Source: Brachionus plicatilis (lineage: Eukaryota > Rotifera > Eurotatoria > Ploima > Brachionidae). From it: 64,000 nucleotides of DNA. The translations under genes and the position numbers were made by a program. The notes under the pieces are model-generated. The model was not told the origin of the DNA, did not search any database, and worked only from the letters and a program-made list of their open reading frames with translations. Below are positions 32,570 through 44,719 of the stretch, in pieces (positions within the stretch are counted from its first letter, which is position 1; the number at the start of each line of letters is the position of its first letter). The DNA lies in contig QEOQ01000214.1 in NCBI GenBank assembly GCA_010279815.1, positions 957,496 to 1,021,495 of the forward strand. Direction: 5' to 3'.

Positions 32570-33356
32570 ACATAATTTTTAGAAAAAACCAAAGACCTTC
32601 GATTGGATTGAGCTCGCAGTGATATTTTGGGCAAAAATTACATTAAATCCACATTCAAAAGCAAAAGTTTGAAGATGAGTATTACAATTATTAAATGCTG
32701 AATGTTCAATAAGTAGTTCTCTTAGCTCTTCAGGCTTTAACTGTTTTGATTTTTCCTCATCTTTAATCAAAGTTGAGGTATGGACAATATTTTATTAAAA
32801 TACAATTATTCAACAATTCAAAAATTATTAATTTCAATTAATTTTTCAACTCTAGGACCATTCGATTATTCGATTATTTAACTCTAGTCTAATCATTTAA
32901 TAGTCGAATAATCGAATAATTGGTATATATTGAATTTTGTCCATGACTGAAAGAGACATATCATTTATTATTACATATCTTGACTAAACCTCTATTAACG
33001 ACCTCTTTCATCAGCACATTTTACACTGAAAAATATTCAAATGCATTAAATTTTTAAAAAAAATAATACTTTTATAAAGAACCTTTATAAAGAACTATTT
33101 CCTTCAGCCCATCTTATCTCACTATAAATACAGTTTGTATTCGGAAACTTTTTAAACATTTTTACATCATAAACTCTAGTAAAATGAATTCGAGCGTTAT
33201 CAACGATACAATCTTTTTCATGATCTTTAAAAGCTTTTTTGCAACGAATTAAAATCTGTTCATTAGCATTGTTTCTTCTCACCACTGAAGCTTTTTTTTA
33301 TTCTAAGTTTTAAAATTTTCCTATTAGCAAGGGACCTACGTTTAAGCCGAGCCATT
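32570..33356 (-). pseudogene. Broken DDE transposase-like gene
   Basis: Reading down from 33356: MARLKRRSLANRKILKLRIK (probable original N-terminus), then a deletion, then KDCIVDNARIHFTRVYDVKMF, which holds the second catalytic Asp in a VDNAxxH setting. After a gap come ELLIEHSAFNNCNTHLQTFA and FNVIFA, followed after a one-base shift by PKYHCELNPIEGLWFF with the catalytic Glu. This matches DDE-type transposase-like proteins of the Tc1/IS630 kind with a KYHCELNPIE block. Multiple stops, shifts and deletions make it dead. Confidence 0.7.
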
Positions 33357-33539
33357 TTTTTAAATAATTTAATGGAATTAAAATCAAAATAAAGTAATTA
33401 ATAGCAATGATCCGTAAAACCCCATCTATTTTTATAGAGTAAACTAAGTTCTTTAAAAAGAAAAAAAATTATTCAATTTGACTTTTTACGGGAGCAAAAA
33501 AAAAGCCAAAAATGCAAAATTATCAAATTTTTGTAAAGT

Positions 33540-34118
33540 TTGCGCTTTAATTGTAAATTATTTTGCTGATAAAAAGGTAAAAAATAAACACAAATTTAGA
33601 AAATTAATTTCAAAGATTAAATATTGTAAAAAAATGGCATTGTGAATTTTGGTACAAAAATCAAAAACAAAATATAAAAAGTGCCAGAGCTTAAGTTCTG
33701 AAGGACCAAAACATATTCTGTAAATTGTAGCAGCTGATGCATCTTTTGTACCACCAATATACTGATTCTGCAAAACTGTGCAAAATTCAGAACATAGTGA
33801 ATTATTCTACAAAAAAAACGCCAGAACTTTAATCTGGGCCGACCAAAACATATTCATCCTTTGTACCACCACTTAAAGTTGAATTAGATTTTTAATATAA
33901 TGTAGTATCCCGAATTTACTATTTTCTGAGTTTTGCAGAATCAGTATATTGATGGTACAAAGGATGTATCAGCTGCTACAATTTACAGAATATGTTTTGA
34001 CACTTTTAATATTTTGTTTTTGTTTTTTGTACCAAATTTCACAATGCCAAAAAAAATTAAATTTCAAAATTTTTTTAAATTTTCAAGAAATTTTTGTTCC
34101 AATTTATGGTTAAAATAA
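33540..34118. repeat. Foldback repeat with diverged arms
   Basis: The arms at about 33558-33777 and 33929-34110 are imperfect reverse complements. The best match is the pair around GCAGAATCAGTATATTGATG and its complement. The arms also give similar short frames on opposite strands, which are mirror artefacts. No clean ends or target duplication were identified. Confidence 0.65.
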
Positions 34119-36123
34119 GTAATCTTGTTTCATTTGATATAGCAAAATTAAGAAGCCAGATTAAAAAAATATGTTTATATTCGAATTCTCTGCACAAATA
34201 TAATTTAATATAACAAATATTTCTAAATCCTTATTAGTGTTTATGATTAGGGGCACCTTTAAATTTTAAATTTTTAATATTTTATTTGATGAAAGGGGAG
34301 CGTGCAATCTCCAAGCAGCTGGTCTTAGTGGCTATTTGTAAAATAAATAAAAATATTTAGAATGGAAAATCGAGGATCATTTTAATACATTTCAACATTA
34401 ATTGTCACTTTCTATAATGAATAGGCTAAGAATTTATTTGATGAAAAAAAAAAGATTTTTTATTTTTCAATTAAATTGTTATCTGAAAGAGTAAGAATAA
34501 TAAAAAATAGTACCTTAATCACATACAGTGTAGCTGTTTTGAAATTTAAAAGAGTGGAACTTAAAACACAAGTTCAGGTGGTTTTGTGAAATTTAGTACA
34601 AAATGATAAAAAGAATGACAAAAAAATGACAAAAAAATGACAAAAAATGTAAAAAAAGTAATTCTGTATATGTAATATAGTGCAACATTCAAAGTTGCAT
34701 CAGATATCAAGGTCTGCTGAATTTGCAGAGTTTAGCAGAATTTAAATTTCATTATAAACGAGCGTAGTTCATTTTGCAGAGATTTTGCGCATCAATAGCA
34801 GACTTTTGCAGTTGATGCAACTTTGAATGTTCCACCATTCTGCATTCACAGAATTAATTTTAGAAACTTTTAGACTTGAAGGGTAAACGTCCTTCTTTCA
34901 GCATACAAATTGAGGGGTAATTTTTTTTTAAAATTTGTATAAAAGTAAAAAAGATAATAATTTAGTATTTTTCGAAAAGACCATAAAAGTTGACATTTCT
35001 AAAGAAAATTCTATTTTCATTATCACAGTAATTGTTCCAGTTCGCTTAGATACTTTTTTATCTATTTTTTTAAATTTCTCTTTCATTTTAAATAAAAAAT
35101 CGCGACTAGGTTGTCTGCAAAAGAAGATAAAATTTTTTGTTTATTTATTTCTTTATTATAATTTTATAATAAATATATATAAAAGCTCTAGACTTTCAAA
35201 GATTAATTTGATTAATGATATTTTTTTTTGTCAATCCATGACTGAAAAGAATTTAAAATCAAGAAAAAGCTTAAATTTATTTTGAATAAAAGTTTGAAAA
35301 ATTAAAGAAAAAGTAATATAAAACGATTTTGTTTTAAATTTTTTTTAAATTAAAACTAAGTTATCTTGAAAACTATGCTTTTAAGATAAATTATTTTCTC
35401 AATAATTGCTTTTGCGATATATTTTTATTAAATAATTTCGCAAGTGACGACCGCGAGTCCGAATTGTCATACAATATATACTTATACAAATTTAAATTGT
35501 ATTATTTGTATTTTTTATTCAAATATTTGAAACAATCTGCATAAAATATTAATTTTCTTTTTTTTCTACATAGAGTTTAATTCTATAAATATGTGCATTC
35601 TTTAAATCTGGATTTAATTACGATTTTAAAAAATCCAGAAAATATAGAAGAATTAATTTTTATACACAGATTTTTTTTTGATTTTTAAATTTCTATATCT
35701 GCTTAAACTTAAAGAGATAAATTAATTTTTAAGGCCAACTTTACATTTGTCAAAACTATTAAAGACAAAATGTTTTGAGATTTATTCAAATTCACACCTA
35801 TAAAATCTCATAATGGATTTATTGAAAGTATGTAATAAAAATAATTTTTTTTTAAATATTAAGTGAGTAAATTAGCAATGAAGTTGGATGAAAAAAAGAA
35901 ATTCTAAATTTTGTACTGAAAACTCAATTCGCCCTAAAAATTTTCTCATTTTTTCGAATTAATTCTAATTTTTATATTAATGTAATCCTAGATTATTCTA
36001 AATTTTTTAGTATTTTCATAAATTAGTCGCATGAATACATGGCTCTTTTTTATTTAAAAAATATTGTAAGTAATTCTGATCAAACATAAATTTTAATTTT
36101 AAAAATTTTGCCTAGATTTAAAT
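34119..36123. other. A+T-rich spacer with a small inverted repeat
   Basis: CAACATTCAAAGTTGCATCA at about 34683 is matched by its complement at about 34818, with sequence rich in GCAGA and TTTGCAGA between. A short (ATGACAAAAAA)n run lies at 34613-34650. No gene was seen. Confidence 0.45.
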
Positions 36124-39100
36124 ATGTCGTCCAGACGATTTAAAGAAAAGCTAAGTGATCTAGATGAATCCGATACCGATTCATCTGAATTGAGTTTTCA
36201 CTCTTTTTCAGACTCGGAGGAACAATTTTCAAATGCTTCAGACTCAGAAGTAAATTATTTTACTTATCTTAAAATTTATTAATTTTGCCTTTAAAGACCG
36301 TATTTGAGTACAGTCTTCGCAAGCAACCTGTAAGAGGACTGGGAAACTATAAAAAAAAGCTCCGTAAGAGATTAAACCAAAAAACACAGATGATTAACAA
36401 AAAAGTAAATATTTTTTAATCAAATCAAACGAAAGTGGCGAAATTAAAAAAAATTAATAAATTTTTTAGCGCCTTATTTAATCAATTATTGAATGAGTTA
36501 TTAGATAAAAAAAAGTTTAAGTACTTTTAATATTATTGACATTTTTTCAAATTGATTTTTAATTGAAACGGTGAAGATTAGAGAATTTTTTTTCTGCATT
36601 CATTAAATTTTCACAGCTATAGATAAAAAAATTAAAAAAAAAAAATCAAAAAAAAATTTTATTTTTCAAAATTTATTTAGCGAAATTAATTCTGGAAAAT
36701 TTACTCTGCTCCAGAGTTGTTTAAAAGTCACAAGTCTCAAGTCAAGTCCAAGTCCAGACTTTTTTTTTTTTATTTTCTTTTCAAAAGTCCCACCAAAGAC
36801 TTTAATTTTTTTTTTTTAATTTCATTCAAAAGTCCTAGTCCAGGCTTTAAAGTTTTGAATACTGAAGAAGAAATTTATGCTAAAATTACAAGAAAATTCT
36901 GATATATGACAAATCTATTGCATTTAGACAACCCAAGAGTATAAATTTTTTGATATGAAGCCTGATCTAGCAAATTTAAAAAAAAAATTCAGGACTTGGA
37001 CTTTTTTTTGGGACTTTTAAACAACTCTGCTCAGCTCTAGAGAAAATTTCTGAGCAATGTTGTTCAAAAGTTCGAAAGTCAAGTATTTTTTTAATTCTAG
37101 AAAATAATTTTATCATCAAATTTAGAAACTCTGATTATATTATATGATATGATTGTAATTTAAAAGACGAAATCTAATCTTTTTGAAAAATAACAGCATT
37201 AAGATTTTGTTTCTTATAGTTAATTTTTTCTCAATTTTAAATCAACAACTCAAAATTATAAAGTCAAGTCAAACGAATTTTTTTTTTTAATTTTTTTCCA
37301 AGTCATTTGACTTAACTTCAAAAAAATCTGAAGTCAATTAAAATAACGATGTAAATTAGATTTTGTACCTAATAAATAAGTTATAAAAAAAGTTTAACGG
37401 CACTTGGGAAAAAATTAGAAATTTAGTGTAATTTCTTGAAATTCAGTAAATTTTCTTCGATCATTTTAATTTTATTTTTTTATTTTTCTAAAATACTTGA
37501 CACCCATTGATCCTAAAATCATATACTATGAGCTTTAACATACCCCCATTTTTTCTAATAGAAAATTTAAATAGTTTTTTAAAACAGGCTTATATTTTTT
37601 GAGGGTGACAAATTAAATTTTTTTAAGATGACAAAAATAACTAAAAATGGAGAATTTAATCTGTTTTAGCGGCAAAATGTAATTTATTGTACATTTTTAT
37701 ATTTTTACATTTTTACTTTTTTTGAGAGAAGAAAAAAAAATCTCAAAATCAAAAAATCTAAAAAAATTTTCATTCAAGAAAAGTAATAATATATTCGCAA
37801 TTAATTAAAAGGAAGTTTTAGAAAAATTTAATTGTAAAAATCAAGGATGATTTTTTGAAAATCAATTTAAATTAATTGCGAATTTATTATTACTTTTCTT
37901 AATAAAAATTTTTTTAAGCTTTTTTATTTTGAGATTTTTATTTTTTCTCTCAAAAATGTAAAAATGTACAATAAATTACATTTTGCCGTTTTAGCTGACT
38001 ATAAAAAACTAATTATTCTGACAAAAAAACTAAACGACTGACAAATTTATATGAATAAATGTTTGACTGCTTTTTAAGGAGTATAGTTTTTTAGTTTTTT
38101 TATTAAAAAAATAAAGTTCATCATACAATTATGTCATTGAACCTTAATTTTTGTAAGATCTATTGAATATTTCAATTGATCGATTAGACAATTTAATTAA
38201 TAATTTTGAAATTTATAATTTAAAAAAATAAAATTCTTTTAAAAAAGCAGGTGAAATTTTCTATGTTCTCTGGAAGTCAGTGTATAGTCGTTCGTATAAA
38301 ATTGGGTATTAATAGGGGGTCAAGTTTATAAAAAAGTAAAAAAAAATTAGAAGAAAATTTACAGGCAAAATGTAGATAATTTTACATTTTTACATTTTCA
38401 TATTTTTAGATTTTTTGTGCAAAATTTCATAAAATTTTTATTTTAAATTTTGGTAACTAAATAATTTGGAAGAGTTTTTTTTATTTTCTGAAATATTGCA
38501 CAAAAAATCTAAAAATAAGAAAATGTAAAAATGTAAAATTATTTTCATTTTGCCAATTTACAAACATATTAATAGGTAACAATCTTATTATATTTTTTTT
38601 GAATAATATATGAAGGGTCATTAAATTATCAAAAATGGGAATTCAGTTTTAAAAATTAAACAAAAGTTACAATACTGATAAGATAAAAATGATTTTTATA
38701 AAGATAATATTTTAGTTAACCCATATTATTAGATCTATGTAGGGAATCAATGTTATTGGTATCAAAACAGTTAAAATAGTAAATTTGGGTATTATGGATC
38801 GCTCTTCAGCTAAATGGATATATCTCGGTCATTTAATAAGATGGTGGAAAAATTATTTAATGTCATAGATATTTGTTTTCTATTTTAAAAAATTTGAAGT
38901 AACAAGAAACAATAAATCAATTATTTTATAAATGATCTATTCTTAATTAAAATCTTAAAATCATTTATATTCAAATTTCTTTTCAGAGGAAGCGAATATT
39001 TCTTTAGTGAAATTCGATTTGAACTTGTCACTTGATTCTCAAAATAATGGTATAATGATCTGTTATTAAAAATATACTCAATTTTTAGTAATTAATTAAA

Positions 39101-39703
39101 CAAAAAGTTTTATTTGATAAAAAAATGTTTTATGTATTTCTTAAAAATAGGTTAACTTAGAGATAAATTTTTTATTTCAAGAATTAAGGTAGAAAATTTT
39201 GCCTACTATATAATAATTTTGTATTTTTTTTTGTAAAATTATAATTTAAAAAAAAAGGAATTCTTTTATACTTTAATTAATCTATTTTTTATTTAAAAAA
39301 AAATTTAATTTAATTTTTTAAAGGGTCTAAAACTTGGTGAAATTCCAAAAATAGTTGACTCACTTTATCAATGCGATTATCAAGATTTGAGTTTGATATG
39401 TAAAATTTGTTCAATCTCTTATCGAAATGTAAATTTAAAAACAAAAAAATAAAAATTTTAAATTTTTTTTATATATATTTTATTAAGAAACACAATGCAT
39501 TGATTAAAATCGAAAATTTTAATGGTTTTGAAGATGAAGATTTTGAAGAAAAAACCGATTTCATTAGTTCTCTGTCAAGAAATAAAGTCAAAGATCTGTG
39601 TGAAATATTCGGGGTTGACAAGCATGGAACTAGAAGAGACCAAGCGGAACGAATAGTCGAATTTCTCCAATCTCCCGAAGACTACTTTTTGCCCATTAAT
39701 TAA
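36124..39703 (+). CDS. DEK-like chromatin protein with SAP-type domain
   Basis: Exons seen: 36124-36249 (MSSRRFKEKLSDLDESDTD, acidic and Ser-rich), 36297-36404 (FEYSLRKQPVRGLGNYKKKL, basic), a doubtful one at 38989-39049, then 39324-39428 and 39488-39703. The last two encode GLKLGEIPKIVDSLYQC, IENFNGFEDEDFEEK and SSLSRNKVKDLCEIFGVDK...ERIVEFLQSP, which follow the DEK order: GxKLxEI block, FxGF, then the SAP helix pair that binds DNA. The C-terminal DEK domain is absent, because the frame ends ten residues after the SAP helices. Without the doubtful exon all phases are 0 (184 residues). With it, the reading breaks by one base. Nuclear DNA or histone binding is inferred from the family. The 2.6-kb intron carries three MITEs. 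Confidence 0.68.
36712..37029. mobile_element. hAT-type MITE in the DEK-like gene's intron
   Basis: The ends CAGAGTTGTTTAAAAGTCAC and AAACAACTCTG match 12217-12471. The flanks CTCTGCTC (36704-36711) and CTCAGCTC (37030-37037) agree at 7 of 8 bases. The interior repeats AAGTCCAAGTCCAGACTTT-like words. Confidence 0.85.
37671..37987. mobile_element. MITE of the GGCAAAATG family, copy 3
   Basis: The ends GGCAAAATGTAATTTATTGT and CATTTTGCC are flanked by an exact duplication of GTTTTAGC (37663-37670, 37988-37995). It is close to copy 1 at 16917-17227 throughout. Confidence 0.92.
38364..38554. mobile_element. MITE of the GGCAAAATG family, copy 4
   Basis: The ends are GGCAAAATGTAG and CATTTTGCC, with AATTTACA duplicated exactly (38356-38363, 38555-38562). 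It is a short version (191 bases) of the same family, nearest to copy 2. Confidence 0.9.
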
Positions 39704-42700
39704 TTTTTTTGTTTTAATTATTTTCCTGTAATTTTGATCACCAATACAAAATAAATTATTGAAAATTTTTTTTCTTTTCATGTTTAAGATGTCAATTGTG
39801 ATAGATTAATCTAGGCTAAAAAAGAAGGTTTATTTTCGATATATTTGGTAAACAAACTTTAGCAAATGGAAATTTTATTCTAATTAAAAATTAAAGATAT
39901 TCTTAAAATGACGTGATTAATGACAATAATCAATCGAGAATTTTATTTTTTTTTAATTTTAAAAAATGAGTGTCTAGAGAATTGATTTTTATTAAGTGAA
40001 ATTAGAATTTTAATTTATTTGATCAAAAATTATCCATAAAAAATATTTATGCCTCTTAGATTAGCTCTGTTTTAAGTTGAATAGAATTTTAATTCGATCT
40101 TAAAAAAATTAAAGAAATATTTTTTGTTGCTATGAATTTTAAATGAAATTCATTCAAAAATTAAATTATTTATTCGAAATTAAAATATTTAAAGCCAATT
40201 TTTTGGTAAAAAAATTGTTTTAGTTAACTTAAGCATAAATTAAATTTTTTTTTAATAATTTAAGACCAAATTATTTTCCAAATAACTGTGATTTGGCGTT
40301 CTTTGTCGAAAATTTTCTTTTTCGATTAATAAAAATGATGATTTATAAAAATAAAAAATCATTTTTTTATTTCTTTTTTAGGGTTCACGATATTATTAAG
40401 ATTTAACTTTAAGTTTATATTTATCATTTTAATTTGATTTTAATATTTTTTATAATATTTTGAGAAGTTAAAAAAAAAAAACAATTATTTTAAATTTCCT
40501 TAAGAGATTTGACAAAATCGGCTATTAAATCGTTATTAAAATTTTATTTTCAAGCATAATTCATTTACTTACTTATGAATTTAGCTCATCTTAAAATAAG
40601 GTTCAATAAAGGAAAGCAATTAGTTTGATTTAATAATTTATATATTAAAAAATAGAACCATAACAATGATTAAGAACTAAATTTAAAAATTAATAAAAAA
40701 TTCAACTTAATTCAGCTATCGAGGAGTGTTATTTTTATCAAATAAAATATCTTTTAAGGGTAATATAAAATTTTAATTTATATTTTCCTTAAAATGAGGC
40801 GTGTATTTATGATCAAAAATATTTTTTTTTTAGCAGGAGAAAAAAATTTCCAGATTTTTTCTTGAAAAAGTTCAATTAGTCAAGTATTTATCAAATGAAG
40901 AAGGTTGGAAATTCATAGAATTTTTTGTTATTAGAATAATTAATTTATAGAAAAATCTTAATTCAATGTCAATGTGACTTAAACTTTAATAAATAATAAT
41001 AATAATAATAATAATTAATTGAAATGGGTTTAAGTAGAAAAAGTATTTAATTGAAAATTTATTCTGAAATTTTTTCCATTGAGTACTACTGTGTGATTAT
41101 GATCGTTAAAATTAATATGAAAATTTATCATTTTGAAATTTAAAAAAAAATTATTTTTTACTTTTTTTTTAAATAAGTTAGAAAAAATAACAAATTTTGT
41201 CAAAAATAACTAATTTATTAATAATTATTTATTTTATCAAAAATAAAACAAACTATAATTAAACTAAATTCAGTAATTTAATCTTTTATTTAGTTATATT
41301 GGTGTTTTTTCAGAAATGTTGTCGAAAAAAAAATAAAAGGCTATAAAGTATCAGGTGTAGATATTCTTGTTTTTTAAATTTTATCAGCAATTATCTGAAT
41401 TAAATAAAATCGGTCCAGATTCAAATTTAAATTTTTTCGATAAAATTTTTTTATTTAAAAAATGTAACAAAAATTCTTTAAAAAAACATCTTGGTACATT
41501 TCTATTTAATAATTTTATATAAAGAATTTCTTGTATGATTTTACTATTTTCTTAAACATAATACAATTTTTTTAATTAAATTTTTTTGAAGTTCTTATCG
41601 GTTCAGTTAATAAAATAATATAATAAAATATCTCAACTTTAATTATCTTTTATTAAAGACATTATAAATTATTATAATATTAATATATGAATCCCGAAAC
41701 AAAATCGAAGTTCTAAATTCGTTTTGCAGAAAATTTGGCCCTTTTTTTTTAACCAAAAAAATTAGTGGAAGGATGTTAAGTCAATGTCGAAAATTTTTAG
41801 AAGTTTTATTTATTAATTTAAAATTTAAACTCATATCTCACCGTATTTGGTAATTTTTTTGATCTTTTTACAAAAAAATGGTTCATCGATTTTTAAATAA
41901 AAATATTTTAATTTTTTTTTGAAATCAAATGATCATTAAAGTCAAAAGAAATTTTCAATCAAATTTTACTTTGATCATCAGTTAAAGTTTAATTGGAGTA
42001 TTTGTTAAAACAATTGATAATTTATTTATTAGTTCTAAAAAAGTTAACACTAGAAGATTCTATCATTTTTTCGTCTTTTTTTAATCTATAATATTTAAAA
42101 AAAAAAATTAAAATAATTTTATTAAGTTATTACTTTATTTAAAAAAGATAAAATCTACATATATCAAAAAAGATTAATTCATTCGAAAATTTGTTCAAAA
42201 GATATCAGGATTGAAATTATTTTCTAATTAAAGGTGCTTTTAGTGTTATATTTTAACAAAATTTGTTAGTAATTTTCCATACAATTTTTTTTATTTTACT
42301 CTTCAAAAATTAAAATTTTGAATTTGGTTTTGGTGCCAATTAAGTAAATATTTTATTCGTCTCTCAAAATTAAAAATTTCGGATTTTAGTTTGGTCTCGG
42401 GATCATAGGTTCATCTTAGCTATCTTAAGCCTTGAAAATCAAATTTTGTTTAGGCACCAGAACCAAGTTATTTATTAGGCTTTTAATGCGGTATTAAAAT
42501 AATATTTGTGGTATTGGATAATAATTTAATTAACTTATTCTTCTTTATTAAAAACATTCATTTTAATATCAAAAAATAATTTTTTGTAGGCTATTTACTT
42601 ACTTGAAGAAAATTTAACTAATTATTTAAACCTTCGAAGCATTCAAAAAAGGAGTGTTTCTTGCATATTTGGATATTTATTTTTATTAATTGACAAAAGG

Positions 42701-43432
42701 TTGAGATTAATAATACTAACTTAATTCTATTTTAGAAAGAATATTTGTAAGCCCTATCTGATGATAGGTTGACAGCAAATATTAAAGATTTTGGCTAGGA
42801 TCTAATCCACATGCTTAGCATCCAACTACCTTTAATTAATATAAAGACTCTTGAACTTTATTAAATTTTTCATCCAAGTAGTTTTTCAAGATAATTGGGT
42901 ATTTTTTCTAACATTCTAAAAAAACTTCAAATTTAACTTGAATTTAATTTTTATATTTATTATATTTTATAGACTCAAAATAAACTAATACAATGGTGAA
43001 ACATTTTGCACCTTACCATTTTCTATTTCTAGAAGAAAACATTTTAACTATTTATAAAATAAAAAAGTAAATGTCTTTTATATTTTTGTTGTAAGGAAAA
43101 CTTAGAAAAAAGTCTAATATTGATTTTTTTAGAATTTGACTTACATTTTATTTTTTAGTTTAGTAAAATGGGGTAAATTCGATAGTTCTTTTATTCAAAG
43201 AGGTATAGGGGGTGGAAATTTAATTGGATTGGTATTATTTGATAGGATTTAAAAAATTAAACATTTTCGGTCAATTTTGAAAAAAAATTTTATTTAAATA
43301 AAAAACATAATAAAATTTATAAATTTAAAAAGAATGAAGTTTGTTAAGGGTTTAACCCCAACGGTTGGGGTCAAAGTGATAAAATACAAAAAACAAATAA
43401 AAGATGAGTATAAAAAAAAAACGAAATCAAAT
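39704..43432. other. 3.7 kb of A+T-rich sequence without recognisable genes
   Basis: A short AAT microsatellite lies at about 40993-41015. I see no exon, element ends or RNA gene. Confidence 0.4.
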
Positions 43433-43433
43433 T

Positions 43434-44719
43434 AATTTAAATTCTATTATTTACATTTTTTCGAACAATAAAATTCACTTTTCGGATCAAACTTTTTAGG
43501 TAGACATTTAGCACATGACCAGTTAGAGCATTCTTCACACGAAATCCATTTACAGTACATCTTAAAACTAACTTCATCGCTTTCTTTTCCTTTCCTCTTC
43601 CTTTCCTCTTCCTCTCTTCTTCCTCACTTCTTCCTTTCCTCTTCCTCACTTCTTCCTTTCCTCTTCCTCTTCCTCTTCCTCTTCCTTTCCTCTTCCTTTC
43701 CTCTTCCTTTCCTCTTCCTTTCCTCTTCCTTTCCTCTTCCTTTCCTCTTCCTTTCCTCTTCCTTTCCTCTTCCTTACTAGGATGAAGAGAAATTGAAGAA
43801 AATAATAAATTATGCTAATTCATATATTTAGATGAACCTATTGGCTATCACAGGCAAATAAAATTAAGTAAAATAAATTGATCAAAATAACGATTCAATT
43901 GTTAGTTGCTTGCCGTATGGAATAGTTTCATTTAAATATTGGAGATTATAAATTAGCATAATTTATTATATTCTTTATTTTTCTTTTTTTCAAGAGAGGA
44001 AGAGGAGAGGAAGAGGAAAGGAAGAGGAAAGGAAGAGGAAAGGAAGAGAAAAAGGAAGAGGAAGAGGAAGAGGAAGAGGAAAGGAAGAAGTGAGGAAGAG
44101 GAAAGGAAGAGGAAAGGAAGAGGAAAGGAATAAGTGAGGAAGAAGAGAGGAAGAGGAAAGGAAGAGGAGAGGAAAGAAATCGATGAAGTTAGTTTTAAGA
44201 TGTACTGTAGATTGACTTTTTTATCGGAACCGAATTTTTGTTTACACTTGAAACAATTTTTTTCATTATTTTTTTATTCTTGTAATTAAAATTTAATTTA
44301 AATTTTTTTTTTCATAAATTATGAAATTTTTTAAAATAATTTTTTTATATTTACTTTTTATATTCTACTTTTTTTTCTTTTTTTTATACTTGTCCATGGG
44401 ACTTTAATTTTAATAAATAATAATAATAATAATTATTTAAACTCATATTTGGCTCTACTCCTAGATCTACATTAGGGGCTGGATCATTACTTGTAGCTTT
44501 ATCAGACTTTTTCTTTTTTTGAAAGCTCTTCTTCTTCTAATTTTTTCAAAACTTGTGGATCAGTCAAAACTTCCCCAAACTTTATTTTGACTCTAGTCTT
44601 TTTTGAAATATATTGAGTTTCTTATTTTTAATTTCGTTTAATTTGGCTTTATTCAGTGACTCGTCAATGTATTTTTTATTGGTAGCAGGTTTATTTTTAA
44701 AGTTTGTTCTTGGCATTTT
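43434..44719 (-). pseudogene. Deleted transposase gene: psq-like start and PHD-like zinc finger end
   Basis: Read from 44719 down: MPRTNFKNKPATNKKYIDES resembles the start of a pipsqueak-type helix-turn-helix transposase. After a frameshift comes KFGEVLTDPQVLKKLEEEEL, typical of the segment after the DDE core, which is itself missing. Then CFKCKQKFGSDKK, a one-base slip, and WISCEECSNWSCAKCLPKKF...FYCSKKC, a PHD-like zinc finger, ending at a stop at 43434. The element at 43553-44207 interrupts the finger. Removing it and one TA restores SKWISCEEC. It is a defunct pogo-group element by inference. Confidence 0.6.
43553..44207. mobile_element. TA-flanked hairpin element with polypyrimidine/polypurine arms
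   Basis: The ends CAGTACATCTTAAAACTAAC and its complement are flanked by TA (43551-43552, 44208-44209). The left arm holds about 190 bases of TTCCTC/TTCCTTTCC repeats, and the right arm holds the complementary GAGGAA/GGAAAGGAA repeats (about 43997-44180). The core is ordinary A+T-rich DNA. A 109-base relative is at 58908-59016. Confidence 0.88.

Noticed and set aside
34935..35285. A 116-residue plus-strand frame
   Set aside because: Low-complexity Ile/Phe/Lys/Asn sequence typical of random A+T-rich DNA. No splice context or family.
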